A DNA stretch of 64,000 nucleotides from Verrucomicrobiales bacterium (lineage in GTDB: Bacteria; Verrucomicrobiota; Verrucomicrobiia; Verrucomicrobiales; DEV007), in assembly GCA_029212615.1 (NCBI GenBank), contig JARGPJ010000006.1, forward strand, positions 301,288 through 365,287, read 5' to 3'. The position numbers were made by a program, and so were the translations under genes. Of this stretch, positions 55,194 through 63,596 are shown in pieces; within the stretch, counting starts at the first letter, position 1, and each line of letters starts with the position of its first letter. The notes under the pieces are model-generated. The model did not search any database. It worked only from the letters and a program-made list of their open reading frames with translations, and was not told the origin of the DNA.

Positions 55194-56294
55194 CTATTTC
55201 CGAAGCTGGCCTGCAAGGTCAACGAGTAAATCCCGAAGTTTCCATACATCCGTGGATATCGAAGGGTCCACTTCCGCTTTGAAAAATTCGAGGGTCTTAT
55301 TGACGCGCTGACTCCTCGCAATCTCACGCTTCACATGGGCAATAAGAAAACCGCGTTCAAAGCAGCTGCCGTCACTGGCAACCATTTCCGCTGCTGTTTG
55401 TGACTTCACCATAAGCGTGAGAAACTCGCCATGAGCCGGCATACCGATGAGGGCCTCGTAATACTCTTCGATAAGCTGCTTTCCGTGATTCTGAATCGCC
55501 TCACAAAGTTGTCTCGTCGACTCATCCGCTTCGTAGGCCTGAATTTCGACCTCTTCCTCTGCAAGACCGAAATCGGGCTCCTGATCTTCGCTGAGGTCAG
55601 CGTAGGCACGCTCCGCCAGTGCCTCCATTTCTTCCGGGGTGCGGGCTTCTTCCATGAGAGCATGAAAGGCATCCGCCCGCTTATCCGACTCCTGAAGTCG
55701 CTTCTCCCAGGTAAATTCATCCTTCGCCTTCGGGTCAATCTCATCCTCGGCAGCGCGAATTTCCTCGTTCGTTTCCTGAAAAATCTCGATCGCGAAGTTG
55801 AGATGCATATCCATCGCCGCCTTCGCCAGTTCCGCCTGCTCGACGATGTCCTCTTCCCCCAAGGTCCAGCGGGGAAGATCGATATCCCATTGGTAATCAA
55901 CTGCTTCGATCACGATACGACCGTTGTAGTGGCTGAACCACTCAAGGTAGAGCGTATTCTTCCAGACAGTCGCCGCCTCGCGTTCCTCTTCCGTCGCGGT
56001 CGAAAAATCCTCAAGTGGCATCGAGAGAACTTTCCGCTTCTGAGCGGCACTCATGTCGCCGGCAAATCCGGTCTGCCTTAATTCGAGATAATCGGCAATC
56101 TCTCCATCCAGCACATCAATCTCAGGATTGGAAAATGTTAGAACGCAACCGGCAATGTCAGGGTGCGGGGTTCCCTTTAACTCCAACTCCATCGGCTTCT
56201 GCATCCCCTCGACAAAGATCTCGCCGGTGATCACGCCCTTCACAGAACAGTCTATCGTTCCTGAACGAACAAATTCTCCGAGACGAATCGCCAT
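55194..56294 (-). CDS. Unrecognised 366-residue acidic protein
   Basis: I do not recognise a family. The first ~60 residues are beta-rich with repeated short strands (VRSGTIDCSVKGVITGEIFV), and the rest is mainly helical and very acidic (TNEEIRAAEDEIDPKAKDEF, EEEVEIQAYEADESTRQLC). No signal peptide or transmembrane segment. No clear catalytic motif. The operon with the GYF2-AIM24 gene suggests a shared function, perhaps a scaffold. It begins divergent to the second oligopeptide system and ends 23 bp before the GYF2-AIM24 gene. Confidence 0.72.
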   Translation of the reverse strand: MAIRLGEFVRSGTIDCSVKGVITGEIFVEGMQKPMELELKGTPHPDIAGCVLTFSNPEIDVLDGEIADYLELRQTGFAGDMSAAQKRKVLSMPLEDFSTATEEEREAATVWKNTLYLEWFSHYNGRIVIEAVDYQWDIDLPRWTLGEEDIVEQAELAKAAMDMHLNFAIEIFQETNEEIRAAEDEIDPKAKDEFTWEKRLQESDKRADAFHALMEEARTPEEMEALAERAYADLSEDQEPDFGLAEEEVEIQAYEADESTRQLCEAIQNHGKQLIEEYYEALIGMPAHGEFLTLMVKSQTAAEMVASDGSCFERGFLIAHVKREIARSQRVNKTLEFFKAEVDPSISTDVWKLRDLLVDLAGQLRK

Positions 56295-56401
56295 GTCATA
56301 ATCTGCCTACCCCTCCGCATTTGTCATCCGCGAAAATGAACGAATCCCAGGACATTTCGGCATTGAAAGCGATCACGATCCGGCAAAGACTGTCACCGCA
56401 C

Positions 56402-58216
56402 ATGATTTCACCGCTCCGCGACAGGACCCGGCAGGGTTCGAACCCTCGAGAGAGTTCCCTTCAATCGTCCTTGCTCAGGAATGGGGTCGCTCGCTTGATT
56501 CCGATACAAGGCGGACACGGTGGAACTTGTCCCTCCAGCGACTCACTCCCCGCCCGCCGGGGCTCGAGTCAACAGGGTTACCTCCGGAACCTGACCCTGT
56601 TAAGTCTTGCTCTCGCCGTCACCTTCTTCACCTCCGCATGCAATCGCGAACGCAAAGTCGATATCGCAACGCGGGAGAAAATCCTCCTCCTCGGGAATGG
56701 CGGGGAACCTAAAGCGCTCGACCCCCACCTCGTTTCAGCGGTAGGCGATGCCAATATTCTACGCGCCATCTTCGAAGGGCTCGTCGCCTACCACCCTGAG
56801 GACGACACCCTCAACGAGCCGGGTGTCGCTGAGCGCTGGGAAGCGAACGAAGACTTTTCCGAGTGGCGCTTTTTTCTCCGTGACGACGCCCGCTGGTCGA
56901 ACGGCGATCCCGTCACCGCCCACGACTTCGTCTATTCCTACCATCGCATCCTGCATCCGGACTTCGCCGCCCCCTATTCCTCAATGCTCTATTTCCTCAA
57001 GAACGCCGAACAATTCAATAAGGGGGAGATCGAAGATTTTAGCAAAGTGGGGGTTAAAGCAGTGAATGATTTTGAACTCGTCTGCACTCTTGAGAGCCCG
57101 ACTCCGTTCTTCCCTGACGTCGTCAAACACACTACCTGGCTCCCTGTTCACGGACCAACTCTGGAAAAGTTCGGCAGCATGACCGATACCTTCACCGACT
57201 GGCAGAAGCCGGGCAATCACGTCAGCAACGGAGCCTTCCGACTCACCGACTGGCGCATCAATGCCTACATCAAAGTCCGCCGCAACCCGCACTATTGGGA
57301 TGCAGCGAATGTAAAACTGAACGGCCTGAATTTTTACCCCATCGACAACACTTTCACCGAGGAAAAAGCCTTCCGGGGAGGGCTCCTGCACTACACCTAT
57401 GTTCTCCCCAACAACCTCATTCCCCGCTACATCGCAAAGGAGGACCCGAACCTGCGGACCGAGACCTACGCCGGAAGCTACTTCTATCGCTGTAACGTTC
57501 TTGAGGAACCGACCAATGATGTGAATTTCCGGCGTGCTCTCGCCTACTCAATCAATCAGGAAACAATCGTGAAATACGTCACCCAGGGCGGGCAGCAGCC
57601 GGCCTATGGCTTCACTCCGCCCTCCGAAGCGGGCTACGATCCCCCCAATGTGATCGCCTACGACCCTGACAAAGCCCGGGAATTCCTTAAAAAAGCAGGA
57701 TACGAAGACGGCGCAGGAGTGCCGGAGTTTACCATCATTCTCAATACCTCGGACGCACACAAATCCATCGCCGTCGCGATTCAGGACATGTGGAAGAAGA
57801 CCCTCGGAATCGAAAAAGTTAAAATCGAAAATCAGGAGTGGAAAGTCTACCAGCAAACCGTGATCGACAGAAAATACGATGTCGCCCGTGCCGGGTGGAT
57901 CGGTGACTACGTCGACCCCACCACCTTCCTTGGAATTTGGCGCGGCGGAGACTCAAACAATAATACAGGATGGGCAAACGCGGACTACGATCGCCTCCTC
58001 CGTGAAAGTTCACTCCTGAGCGACACACAGGCCCGCTACGCGAAGCTGTCCGAAGCGGAATCCATCCTTCTCGACGAATTGCCGGTCCTGCCGATCTATT
58101 GGTACACCCGCGTTTACCTGCTGCACGGGGATGTCAAAAACTGGAACCCGCTCCTCCTCGACAACCATCCCTACAAGCACATCGATCTGGAGCGAACTGA
58201 GGAGGCGCCGAAATAA
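56402..58216 (+). CDS. Oligopeptide-binding lipoprotein (OppA-like)
   Basis: A family 5 solute-binding protein. The signal sequence TLLSLALAVTFFTSAC places the lipidated Cys about 80 residues from the ATG at 56402, so this start is uncertain: the real one may be a non-ATG codon nearer to the signal peptide, for example a TTG at 56495, or the N-terminus is extended. The body is typical: GNGGEPKALDPHLVSAVGD, FLRDDARWSNGDPVTAHDFVYSY, NDVNFRRALAYSINQE and WIGDYVDPTTFLGIWRGG. Mature length of about 520 is normal for OppA. Its stop overlaps the OppB-like start. The system is complete except for ATPases. Confidence 0.82.
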   Translation: MISPLRDRTRQGSNPRESSLQSSLLRNGVARLIPIQGGHGGTCPSSDSLPARRGSSQQGYLRNLTLLSLALAVTFFTSACNRERKVDIATREKILLLGNGGEPKALDPHLVSAVGDANILRAIFEGLVAYHPEDDTLNEPGVAERWEANEDFSEWRFFLRDDARWSNGDPVTAHDFVYSYHRILHPDFAAPYSSMLYFLKNAEQFNKGEIEDFSKVGVKAVNDFELVCTLESPTPFFPDVVKHTTWLPVHGPTLEKFGSMTDTFTDWQKPGNHVSNGAFRLTDWRINAYIKVRRNPHYWDAANVKLNGLNFYPIDNTFTEEKAFRGGLLHYTYVLPNNLIPRYIAKEDPNLRTETYAGSYFYRCNVLEEPTNDVNFRRALAYSINQETIVKYVTQGGQQPAYGFTPPSEAGYDPPNVIAYDPDKAREFLKKAGYEDGAGVPEFTIILNTSDAHKSIAVAIQDMWKKTLGIEKVKIENQEWKVYQQTVIDRKYDVARAGWIGDYVDPTTFLGIWRGGDSNNNTGWANADYDRLLRESSLLSDTQARYAKLSEAESILLDELPVLPIYWYTRVYLLHGDVKNWNPLLLDNHPYKHIDLERTEEAPK

Positions 58217-59139
58217 TGGATACCCTGCGCTACATTCTCTCGCGATTCGGCCAGTCGATCTTCGCCCTCCTGTGTATCATCACGATCACCTTCTTCCTCG
58301 CCCGCCTCGCACCGGGGGGGCCATTCCTCGATGACAAAGCGGTTCCCGAACATCTCATCGAGCAGATGAACCGGAACTACGGCTTCGATAAACCGCTCAT
58401 CGTTCAGTATGGCCTTTACCTCGGTCGACTCATCACCGGGGACCTTGGGCCCTCACTCGGAAACAAAGGGTTCACCGTCAACGAAGTCATCGCCGAAGGA
58501 TTCCCCGTCTCCTTCATGCTCGGTATCAGCGGTCTCGTCATCGCTTTGATCATCGGAGTTCCCGTGGGGGTCTTTGCTGCCGCGAGACGAAATACGGCCA
58601 TCGACTACATCCTGATGACTGCCGCAATGCTGGGCATCTGCCTGCCGACCTTTGTCATCGCCCCCCTCCTCGGTGAAGTGTTTGCCCTGAAGCTGGAATG
58701 GTTTGATGTCGCGATGTGGGAAAACAGTTCCGCCTGGTTCCTGGGAGCGCTCACCCTCGGACTCTACTACTCCGCCTACATCGCCCGCCTCACGAGAGGA
58801 AGCATGCTCGATGTCCTGAGTCAGGACTTCATTCGCACCGCTCACGCGAAGGGTGTTGCCCCCTTTAAAGTTCTCTTTAAGCATGCTTTCCGTGGCGGCA
58901 TCACTCCCGTCGTGGCCTATCTCGGACCAGCCCTCGCCGGACTCATCGGAGGTTCTTTTGTCGTCGAGACTGTTTTCGGGCTTCCCGGTCTGGGTCAGCA
59001 TTTCATCAAGGCGGCCACGAACCGCGACTACTGGCTCATCAACGGGACCGTCACTGTTTTTGCGGTACTGATTTTAGTGATGAACTTCCTCGTCGACGTG
59101 ATCCAGGCATGGCTCGACCCCAGAACTAAATCGAAATAA
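58216..59139 (+). CDS. oppB: Oligopeptide ABC permease OppB-like
   Basis: A 307-residue inner-membrane permease with about six helices. It shows the OppB start YILSRFGQSIFALLCIITITFFLARLAPGGPF and the cytoplasmic coupling loop FIRTAHAKGVAPFKVLFKHAF near 205-225 followed by SFVVETVFGLPGLGQHFIKA. It begins inside the stop codon of the binding-protein gene. Its partner OppC-like protein starts 57 bp downstream. This set is closer to the normal Opp family than the system at 43999-48770. Confidence 0.9.
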   Translation: MDTLRYILSRFGQSIFALLCIITITFFLARLAPGGPFLDDKAVPEHLIEQMNRNYGFDKPLIVQYGLYLGRLITGDLGPSLGNKGFTVNEVIAEGFPVSFMLGISGLVIALIIGVPVGVFAAARRNTAIDYILMTAAMLGICLPTFVIAPLLGEVFALKLEWFDVAMWENSSAWFLGALTLGLYYSAYIARLTRGSMLDVLSQDFIRTAHAKGVAPFKVLFKHAFRGGITPVVAYLGPALAGLIGGSFVVETVFGLPGLGQHFIKAATNRDYWLINGTVTVFAVLILVMNFLVDVIQAWLDPRTKSK

Positions 59140-59196
59140 CGAGACAAGGACATTCCTCCCCACCTTCTTTCCTCCCGACGCACAGCGGCAAACCAA

Positions 59197-60117
59197 ATGA
59201 TCTCCACCTCACATCGCCAGAGCGACACCATCGAGAAAGGTTCCTCTCTCGGCCGGGATGCCTGGTTGCGTCTCAAAAAAAACCACGTCGCGATGGCGAG
59301 TCTCTGGTTCTTTCTCGCGGTGGTCCTGCTCTGTTTTCTCCTCCCCTTCGCCCCCGGCATTCCAAACCCGAATGTTACGCATCCGGATTTGCAGTCGATG
59401 AAACCATTCTCATCGGCCACTTCGATTGAAGGCGAGGAGGTCTTCTACCTGCTCGGAAGCGATCATCTGGGACGGGACATTCTTTCCCGCATCCTGCACG
59501 GGGGACGCGTCTCTCTCGCGGTCGGCTTTCTCGCTACCGCCGTCTCTCTCACCATCGGTGTCGTCTACGGAGCGGTCTCCGGATTCATCGGCGGACGCCT
59601 CGACTCGGTGATGATGCGTATCGTCGATATCCTCTACGCGCTCCCCTTCATGATCATTGTGATCATCCTCACGACCTATTTCGGAAACAATCTCTGGCTG
59701 CTCTTTGTATGCATCGGTGCTGTCGAGTGGCTCACGATGTCACGAATCGTCCGCGGTCAGGTCATCTCCCTCAAGAATCAGGAATTTGTCGAAGCCGCCC
59801 GCAGTCTCGGGCTCTCACAATGGCGCATCATTTTCCGCCACCTCATCCCGAACACGGTCGGCCCCGTCATCGTCTACACGACCCTTACCGTTCCTGCCGT
59901 GATGAGACTGGAAGCCATCCTCAGCTTCCTCGGACTCGGGGTTCAACCGCCTGACGCCAGCTGGGGCTCCCTCATTAAAGAAGGCGCTGACCGCATGGCG
60001 AGCGATCCGGGGCTACTGATCTACCCTGCGATCATCTTTGGCCTGACCCTTTTCTGCCTGAACTTCCTGGGAGACGGACTGCGCGATGCGCTTGACCCGA
60101 AGAGTTCGAAGGACTAA
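59197..60117 (+). CDS. oppC: Oligopeptide ABC permease OppC-like
   Basis: A 306-residue permease with the OppC features: N-terminal cytoplasmic part, first helix ASLWFFLAVVLLCFLLPF, periplasmic YLLGSDHLGRDILSRILHGGRVSLAVGF and the coupling loop FVEAARSLGLSQWRIIFRHLI, ending AILSFLGLGVQPPDASWGSLIKEG. No ATPase gene (oppD or oppF) follows; the iron-uptake genes begin 74 bp downstream, so the system needs ATPases from elsewhere, possibly shared with other Opp systems. Confidence 0.9.
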   Translation: MISTSHRQSDTIEKGSSLGRDAWLRLKKNHVAMASLWFFLAVVLLCFLLPFAPGIPNPNVTHPDLQSMKPFSSATSIEGEEVFYLLGSDHLGRDILSRILHGGRVSLAVGFLATAVSLTIGVVYGAVSGFIGGRLDSVMMRIVDILYALPFMIIVIILTTYFGNNLWLLFVCIGAVEWLTMSRIVRGQVISLKNQEFVEAARSLGLSQWRIIFRHLIPNTVGPVIVYTTLTVPAVMRLEAILSFLGLGVQPPDASWGSLIKEGADRMASDPGLLIYPAIIFGLTLFCLNFLGDGLRDALDPKSSKD

Positions 60118-60158
60118 GCGAAGAACAGATCACGCCCATCCGCGCTACTTTATTGTTG

Positions 60159-60177
60159 CAACTGCGTCTCAATTGCG
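60159..60177. promoter_or_regulatory. Possible Fur-type operator upstream of feoA
   Basis: GCAACTG (60159-60165), five bases, CAATTGC (60171-60177): an inverted repeat with 6 of 7 pairs, lying 15 bp before the feoA start. Fur-family operators in some phyla have TGCAA-type arms. Location in front of iron(II) uptake genes makes Fur a natural candidate, but the match is by eye. Confidence 0.4.
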
Positions 60178-60191
60178 GACTTTATAGGACG

Positions 60192-60449
60192 ATGTCCCAC
60201 CCATTGGTTCAAGAACTGAAATCCGACAGCCTGCAGAGTTTATCTCAGGCCAAGGTGGGCTGTGATTTTCAAATTCGTCGATTAGAGGGCCCCGGCTGCG
60301 ACCAGCTCCGCAATCTCGGCTTCTGCGAGTCGCTTCAAGTCCGCAAGCTGGCCAACGGCCGAAATCTTATCTGCTCAGTCTGTGGTACCCGCGTCGCCCT
60401 CAGTAGCGATCTCGCCGATCAGGTCAAAGTGGAAGCAGCCAGCTCCTGA
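60192..60449 (+). CDS. feoA: FeoA-family protein
   Basis: An 85-residue FeoA/SH3-like protein. The ATG at 60192-60194 is preferred; the frame opens upstream with TTG, but that stretch would lie over the operator. Typical FeoA segments: SLSQAKVGCDFQIRRLEGPG, LRNLGFCESLQVRKLANG and ICSVCGTRVALSSDLADQVKV. The family is about 75-85 residues and helps iron(II) uptake by FeoB, probably by direct contact. It is the first gene of the feo operon. Confidence 0.92.
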   Translation: MSHPLVQELKSDSLQSLSQAKVGCDFQIRRLEGPGCDQLRNLGFCESLQVRKLANGRNLICSVCGTRVALSSDLADQVKVEAASS

Positions 60450-60462
60450 TTCCTGCTCTTTC

Positions 60463-62340
60463 ATGGAAACCTCGAACGAGCTTATCGCCCTCGCCGGCAA
60501 TCCCAATGCCGGGAAAACGACCCTTTTCAACGCTCTCACCGGTTCCGCCGCCAAAGTCGGCAACTATGCAGGGGTCACCGTTTCCGTGAAACACGGGGAA
60601 ATGCGTAACAGCCACGGCAAAGCGCTCGACCTCATTGATCTCCCCGGCACTTACAGCCTTTCAGGCGGTTCGCCGGACCAGCAAATCGCCCGCGGCGTTC
60701 TTCTGGGGGAAAACGACAAAATCGCGAAGCCGGATCTGGTCGTCTGCGTTCTCGATGCCTCCAACCTTGAGCGCCATCTCCAGATCGCCCTCGAAGTGAT
60801 CGAATTGGAGATTCCTGTAGTGGTCGCCCTCAACATGATCGATCAGGCCGAGAAGACAGGCCTGAGGCTCGACCCGGTCAAACTGTCCGAAGAACTCGGC
60901 GTGCCCGTTGTACCGATCCAGGCTGACAAAGGCAAAGGAATCATTGAGCTGAAGCAGGCCCTCGGCCACCCCTTTCCCCCAACCCCTGAAGCATCCTGGG
61001 AAAAAGGCGACGAAGCCTCACGACGTGCTTTCGGCCTTCAAGTTGCCGAGCTCGCTGCCCGCCGCCCCGAAGCCCACACCTCGACCCTGTCCGACAAGCT
61101 TGACCGTGTCCTCCTCCACCCCGTCCTCGGCTGGGTTTGCTTCATCGGCATCATGTTCGCCCTTTTCTGGTCGATCTTTTCCTTTGCCAGCATTCCCATG
61201 GGCTGGATCGAAAGCCTGCAGGACTGGGCCAGCGGCACCGTGGAAAACACCATGGCGGAAGGAGATCTCCGTGATCTCCTCACCCAGGGAATCATCGGAG
61301 GCGTTGGCTCCGTCATCATCTTCCTCCCTCAGATCATCCTCCTCTTTTTCTTCATCGGGCTCATGGAGAGCTCCGGCTACATGGCCCGGGCCGCCTTTCT
61401 CATGGATGGCTTCATGGCTAAAGTCGGCCTCAGCGGCAAAGCATTCCTCCCCCTCCTCAGCTCCTACGCCTGCGCCATTCCCGGCGTCATGGCGGCCCGG
61501 ACGATTGATTCCCCGAAAGAACGCCTCGTGACGATCTTTGTCGCCCCCTGGATGAGTTGCTCGGCGCGTCTCCCCGTCTACCTCCTCCTCGTCCCCATGC
61601 TCCTTGGCGGAAGCGAAGGTGGAGCGAAACAGGCTCTCATCTTTCTCAGCATCTACGTTCTCGGCACTCTCACCGCGTTCGTGGTCGCCCGCATCCTCCG
61701 GGGCAAACTCGGACCGGACGATATCCAGTCACATTTCCTCCTTGAGCTCCCCCCCTACCGGCTCCCTCAGTGGAAATACATCCTCCGTCACGTTCTCGAC
61801 CGCGCCTGGGCCTTTCTTAGGAATGCCGGCACCGTCATTCTCGGGATCATGATCCTCCTCTGGGCTGCGACCACCTATCCGAAACTTGATAGCGACGACC
61901 CCGGCGAAGTGCTTTCCCACAGTATTGTCGGACGCGTCAGCGTCGCGATTGAGCCCATCGTGAAACCCATGGGATTCGACGGTCGCACCGGCACCGCGAT
62001 CCTCACCTCCTTCGCCGCCCGCGAAGTCTTCGTCGGCTCCATGGCTCAGCTCTTCCATGTCAACGAAGCCGACGACGATGCCGAGACCCGCAACAGCATT
62101 CGCGAAATCCTCGCCGCCCAGACCTGGCCTGATGGACGGAAAATGTTCAGTCCCGCCGCCGTCATCTCGCTCCTGATCTTCTACATCTACGCACTCCAGT
62201 GCCTCCCCACCACTGCCGTTGTTGCCCGGGAAACCGGCTCGTGGAAATGGGGCATCGGCCAGTTCATTTTCATGACCGTCTTTGCCGGATTGGCTTCGCT
62301 CCTCGTTTACCAGGTCGCCAAACTTTTCGGCCTGTCATGA
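60463..62340 (+). CDS. feoB: Ferrous iron transporter FeoB
   Basis: A 625-residue iron(II) transporter, shorter than E. coli FeoB (773). The N-terminal G domain has G1 GNPNAGKTT, G3 DLPGTYSL and G4 NMID, all intact; then the membrane part with Gate motifs GYMARAAFLMDGFM, CAIPGVMAARTI and PWMSCSARLPVYLLLVP, and C-terminal helices. The ATG at 60463 lies 14 bp after feoA; a longer frame opens upstream but is not needed. The stop overlaps the next small gene (ATGA). GTP hydrolysis drives or gates iron(II) import. The neighbouring small Cys-rich protein is a known type of FeoB partner. Confidence 0.95.
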   Translation: METSNELIALAGNPNAGKTTLFNALTGSAAKVGNYAGVTVSVKHGEMRNSHGKALDLIDLPGTYSLSGGSPDQQIARGVLLGENDKIAKPDLVVCVLDASNLERHLQIALEVIELEIPVVVALNMIDQAEKTGLRLDPVKLSEELGVPVVPIQADKGKGIIELKQALGHPFPPTPEASWEKGDEASRRAFGLQVAELAARRPEAHTSTLSDKLDRVLLHPVLGWVCFIGIMFALFWSIFSFASIPMGWIESLQDWASGTVENTMAEGDLRDLLTQGIIGGVGSVIIFLPQIILLFFFIGLMESSGYMARAAFLMDGFMAKVGLSGKAFLPLLSSYACAIPGVMAARTIDSPKERLVTIFVAPWMSCSARLPVYLLLVPMLLGGSEGGAKQALIFLSIYVLGTLTAFVVARILRGKLGPDDIQSHFLLELPPYRLPQWKYILRHVLDRAWAFLRNAGTVILGIMILLWAATTYPKLDSDDPGEVLSHSIVGRVSVAIEPIVKPMGFDGRTGTAILTSFAAREVFVGSMAQLFHVNEADDDAETRNSIREILAAQTWPDGRKMFSPAAVISLLIFYIYALQCLPTTAVVARETGSWKWGIGQFIFMTVFAGLASLLVYQVAKLFGLS

Positions 62341-62471
62341 GCGAAAGCTCCGACTGGCAAACCTGGGCCGCCCTGAGCCTTGTTGCGATCACCCTCCTTA
62401 CCTTTGTGATTCGCGGACACCGAAAGAAGAACTCCGGCTGCAATCATTGCGGCCCCGAGAACGACTGCTAA
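62337..62471 (+). CDS. FeoB-associated Cys-rich membrane protein
   Basis: A 44-residue protein starting in an ATGA overlap with feoB. It has one hydrophobic segment (WAALSLVAITLLTFVI), a basic stretch (RGHRKK) and a Cys-rich C-terminus with CNHC and a final Cys. It matches the FeoB-associated Cys-rich membrane protein family, which sits beside FeoB in many genomes. It may hold iron(II) or modulate FeoB. The stop is at 62471. Confidence 0.8.
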   Translation: MSESSDWQTWAALSLVAITLLTFVIRGHRKKNSGCNHCGPENDC

Positions 62472-62510
62472 CAGCGAGCCTACCGGGCGAGCCCCCGTAT
62501 GCGCTCACAC

Positions 62511-63596
62511 TCAAGGCTTGATCGCAATCTTCAGCACCCCGTCACGCTGATTGGCGAAGAGATCATAGGCTTCGACAATATTCTCGAGAGGATACTCGTG
62601 CGTCACCAATACCCCGAGGTCGAGGCGGTCAGCAGAGATCACATTCATGAGACGACGCATGCGTCCCTTTCCTCCCGGGCAGAGCGCTGTGTTAATACGA
62701 TGATCCCCGAGACCTGCGGCGAAAGCCGCCAAAGGAACACTCAAGTCTGAGGAATAGACCCCCAGACTCGAAAGCGTCCCCCCGGGCCGGATTACCTTCA
62801 TCGCAGACTCAAAGGTGCTCTGCAGCCCGAGAGCTTCGATCGCCGAATCCACTCCGCGACCACCGGTGAGCTTCATCACTTCATCAACCACATCGCAATT
62901 TTTGAAATTCAGCGTCACGTCAGCGCCCAGCTTTTCGGCGATGCCGAGACGTTCATCATTTCCATCCACCGCAATAATCGTTGTCGCCCCCAGCAATCTC
63001 GCCCCCGCAGTGGCGCACAGCCCAATCGGGCCCTGCGCAAAGATCACGACGGTATCGCCGATACGTATGTTCGCATTCTCAGCGCCTTTGAAACCTGTCG
63101 ACATGATGTCCGGACACATCAAAACCTGCTCGTCCGTGAGTCCATCCGGAATCGGTGCGAGATTCGCCGCCGCATCAGGAACGAGGACATACTCCGCCTG
63201 AGTGCCATCAATGAGATTACCAAATCGCCAACCCGCCGTCGCCTTGAAACCGTGGGATCCACAGGCGCCGCCCGCTATGAGGTAACTCCCATCCTGAGAA
63301 GCCGCACCATCCTGTGCCGCGTAGGAGTTAAAATTCGGGCAAATGGCACCGGCGATGACCCGCTGTCCCTCCTCGTATCCCTCAACCGCACTACCCAGCT
63401 TTTCGATCACCCCGACCGGTTCATGCCCAACCGTCAGTCCTTTCTCCACCGGATATTCACCCTTCAAAATGTGAACATCAGTCCCGCAAATCGTCGTCGT
63501 CGTGATGCGGATCAGCGCATCGTTCGCCCCTACTCCGGGGACCGGTTTGTCATCGATTTCAATTCTTCCGGGTTCAAGGAAAATGGCAGCTTTCAT
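62511..63596 (-). CDS. Zinc-type alcohol dehydrogenase, isopropanol-dehydrogenase-like
   Basis: A 361-residue medium-chain dehydrogenase; the ATG at 63594-63596 begins the standard KAAIFLEPGRIEI start. It resembles the bacterial secondary-alcohol dehydrogenases (Thermoanaerobacter and Clostridium type): CGTDVHILKGEYPVEKGLTVGHEPVG with the catalytic zinc Cys, His-Glu, then AGWRFGNLIDGTQAEYV, CPDIMSTGFKGAE and TALCPGGKGRMRRL. The four structural-zinc cysteines are absent, as in those tetrameric enzymes. After the GPIGL Rossmann motif, the second strand ends IIAVDGNDER; the Asp favours NAD over NADP. Substrate is not inferable from motifs; 2-alcohols or ketones are typical. It converges on the feo operon end. 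Confidence 0.88.
   Translation of the reverse strand: MKAAIFLEPGRIEIDDKPVPGVGANDALIRITTTTICGTDVHILKGEYPVEKGLTVGHEPVGVIEKLGSAVEGYEEGQRVIAGAICPNFNSYAAQDGAASQDGSYLIAGGACGSHGFKATAGWRFGNLIDGTQAEYVLVPDAAANLAPIPDGLTDEQVLMCPDIMSTGFKGAENANIRIGDTVVIFAQGPIGLCATAGARLLGATTIIAVDGNDERLGIAEKLGADVTLNFKNCDVVDEVMKLTGGRGVDSAIEALGLQSTFESAMKVIRPGGTLSSLGVYSSDLSVPLAAFAAGLGDHRINTALCPGGKGRMRRLMNVISADRLDLGVLVTHEYPLENIVEAYDLFANQRDGVLKIAIKP

Noticed and set aside
56433..56446. AGGGTTCGAACCCT, which resembles a tRNA T-arm
   Set aside because: It is a 14-bp palindrome, the loop is only six bases when paired, and no acceptor, D or anticodon stems can be built around it on either strand.
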